64,000 nt of DNA, taken from Dicaeum eximium. Its lineage: Eukaryota > Chordata > Aves > Passeriformes > Dicaeidae. The notes below the pieces were generated by a model, which searched no databases, was not told the origin of the DNA, and was given only the letters and a program-made list of their open reading frames with translations. Every line of letters begins with the position of its first letter. Position 1 is the stretch's first letter. The stretch is taken from positions 1,364,001 through 1,428,000 of the forward strand of contig VWZP01008548.1 of the NCBI GenBank assembly GCA_013396995.1, in the 5' to 3' direction. A program made the translations under genes and the position numbers. Shown here one piece after another: positions 62,367-64,000 of this stretch.

Positions 62367-63716
62367 TGCAAAGGTACTATTTTGGCAATGCAGATCTGTG
62401 ATCTCAAAGCAGTAAAAACTGACACAACAATCATATTTGTGTCTCCTTGGTCCACTTGCTGTAACCATGTAGATCTTTCTGCAAAGTATGTTCTTCTGCA
62501 ATTATAGAGCCTGTGCCTGGAACACTAGACATACAACATTACTTCCCAAGGTACCAACCCAGGATTGTGAGACAGTAGTTTTTTTTGTTCTTGTTGTCGA
62601 ACAGATGATCTAAAGCTGTGCACAGGTCTGCAGCTGTGAAGTCACACCTTCAATGATACCGGATTCCAATTTCAGAAGTAATTTCAAACTATGCATGCAA
62701 ATTTCAATGCCCACTTGTTTATGTATATGAGTTTTACCATCACTGAGAATCTTAGATTTTCTGTTAAACTCTCAAGCTATTCATAGCTATATTCAGTGCA
62801 ACATTTGGTATTAGGCACATTAAAATGTAAGCTAAAAAACCAGCCTTAACATTTGGTGACCAACTTAATGGTGATCTGTTGCATGACTAAGATATTTTTA
62901 TATATTTTCATTCCAAGGCTGCTTAAAGAGTTACAGACCCATGTCATATCTTCCACTTATTCTCCTTGTGCATGCTCACTGTATATTAGGACTTCTCTCA
63001 GATTACTTATGGCTCCTGGAGCAAACAAAGTAAAATACGCATTTTAAAACCTTTCTGAGTAGTATTTACCTACTGAAGAACATGAAGGTTCTTCCACAGC
63101 TTCATAATTTATCAGAGTGTCAAGTAACAATTTTAAATAATTGCTTTAACAGAGACAATGGAAAAATACACTGAACGCAAACCCACAATTCTTATTTTAA
63201 TCCTAAGAGATTCTAATAAAATAAACTAAGTTTATATAAATTCAGTAATTTTATGAGTACATTTTCATAGAAAAAGTAGCTGTTGATACTCCATAGCATA
63301 CTTAGAAATGTTATTCAGGCCCCAAAGTAATCATGTGAATCACATTGTTCCTTTCTGATTCTATTTGTCTGACCTGGCTTTTGAAAACAGGAGGCATTCC
63401 ATAGCTCAGCTTGATGTGGCTTTGATTCTCCCTAGAAGAGGATGGGCTCAGCAGGGAAGCAGCACTTGAAGAAAGAGCTGCCAGGAGATAAGCAAGACCC
63501 AAGGAACTGTCAGTCAGGACACGGTTCTATATTGCTGTGTGCAAGCAAAAACCTTCTTTAAGTTTTATATCCCAAGTGAAATATGTAACTCAAAGTTCTT
63601 TATGAATGAGAAACCAGGAAAGAGAGAATGTTTTAGATTCTTTATTGGATGAGAGCCTTCAAATACTTGATTATTAATTTATAACACCAAAAATATGATA
63701 CATAATGTGAATAGTT

Positions 63717-63786
63717 AACTCATCAGAAGTCGTTTGCTACAATTTTTTTTAATAATAGTAAACTCATCAGAAGTTGTTTGCTACAA
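63717..63786. repeat. 26-bp direct repeat, 44-bp period
   Basis: AACTCATCAGAAGT(C/T)GTTTGC and its continuation (TACAA) occur at 63717-63742 and 63761-63786, with one mismatch, separated by an AT-rich spacer. A shorter duplication (AGCTAATAATATTA twice) lies just downstream at 63817-63848. Confidence 0.93.
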
Positions 63787-64000
63787 ATCGAATTCCATAT
63801 TTCAAAAAATATTACCAGCTAATAATATTATATAAGCTAATAATATTACCAGTGTTGTCAATATTATATATATTTAAAAATAAAAAGCCTTCTAAGACTG
63901 ATTAAGGAACAGTTACTTTTATATCATCATACTATAAAAAATAAATAATTTTATTCATTAGATCACAAACCAGATTTTTATGAAATTATACACAATAGGA

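Larger units (their letters stand above)
57851..64000. other. AT-rich single-copy DNA
   Basis: No gene or interspersed repeat is recognised. Small features are an A16 run at 57999-58014, an A-rich tract at 58196-58239, tandem duplications at 61499-61522, 62327-62366 and 63717-63786, and a minus-strand 63-residue frame at 63311-63502. The 149-residue frame at 61603-62052 is the longest outside repeats but shows no motif. Confidence 0.5.

Noticed and set aside
1..64000. CRISPR array, bacterial operon, phage or plasmid content
   Set aside because: No regularly spaced repeats with unique spacers, no dense coding, and avian retroelements throughout show vertebrate nuclear DNA.

Overview
This window reads as a stretch of bird nuclear genome, most likely from an oscine passerine. 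It is AT-rich, has no long uninterrupted open frames, and carries chicken-repeat-1 (CR1) LINE fragments, avian ERVL-type solo LTRs, and one tRNA-Ile/CR1 composite SINE of the kind described from zebra finch (TguSINE1). I found no protein-coding gene, tRNA gene, rRNA gene, CRISPR array or operon-like arrangement that I can support. The open frames present are short and are either relics of the CR1 reverse-transcriptase ORF, reading frames inside LTRs, or probably chance frames in AT-rich DNA. The window is therefore a gene desert or the inside of a very large intron; the sequence alone does not say which.

Layout. 1-13 kb: AT-rich single-copy DNA with two reverse-oriented CR1 fragments (5130-5500 and 8109-8650) and a short forward CR1 3' end (5765-5825). 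13-24 kb: an old reverse ERVL LTR fragment (13270-13572), a reverse CR1 scrap (18083-18180), a reverse LTR of a second avian family (19741-20370) followed by a TG microsatellite, and a nearly full-length forward ERVL solo LTR (23627-24207). 24-34 kb: a run of microsatellites, including TA and an 89-bp AAAAT array; the SINE (27119-27261); a forward CR1 3' end (29310-29768); and two ERVL solo LTRs in opposite orientation (30570-31129 forward, 32834-33417 reverse) with an AACC array between them. 34-48 kb: the longest CR1 copy (35335-36305, reverse), a GC-rich island of unknown origin (37820-38180), a CCCCTT polypyrimidine tract, a long TA/CA array, a very old CR1 reverse-transcriptase fragment (41645-41880), low-complexity A/C and T/G tracts, an unclassified composite repeat ending in a CR1-like tail (43545-44275), a truncated ERVL LTR (46088-46475) and an internal CR1 reverse-transcriptase fragment (47085-47862). 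48-64 kb: mostly single-copy DNA with one forward copy of the second LTR family (53098-53470) and a possible transcript or LTR 3' end near 57.8 kb.

There is no gene cooperation to describe. Most of the history visible here is retrotransposition: several CR1 insertions, one CR1-mobilised SINE, at least five ERVL-type LTR relics and two LTR pieces of a second family, none with a recognised viral internal region next to it. I did not find an undescribed biological system. The items most worth checking are the 43.5-44.3 kb composite repeat (possibly a tRNA-headed or internally deleted CR1-type element), the 37.8-38.2 kb GC-rich island, the inverted solo-LTR pair, and a few coding-like or conserved-looking segments listed with low confidence.
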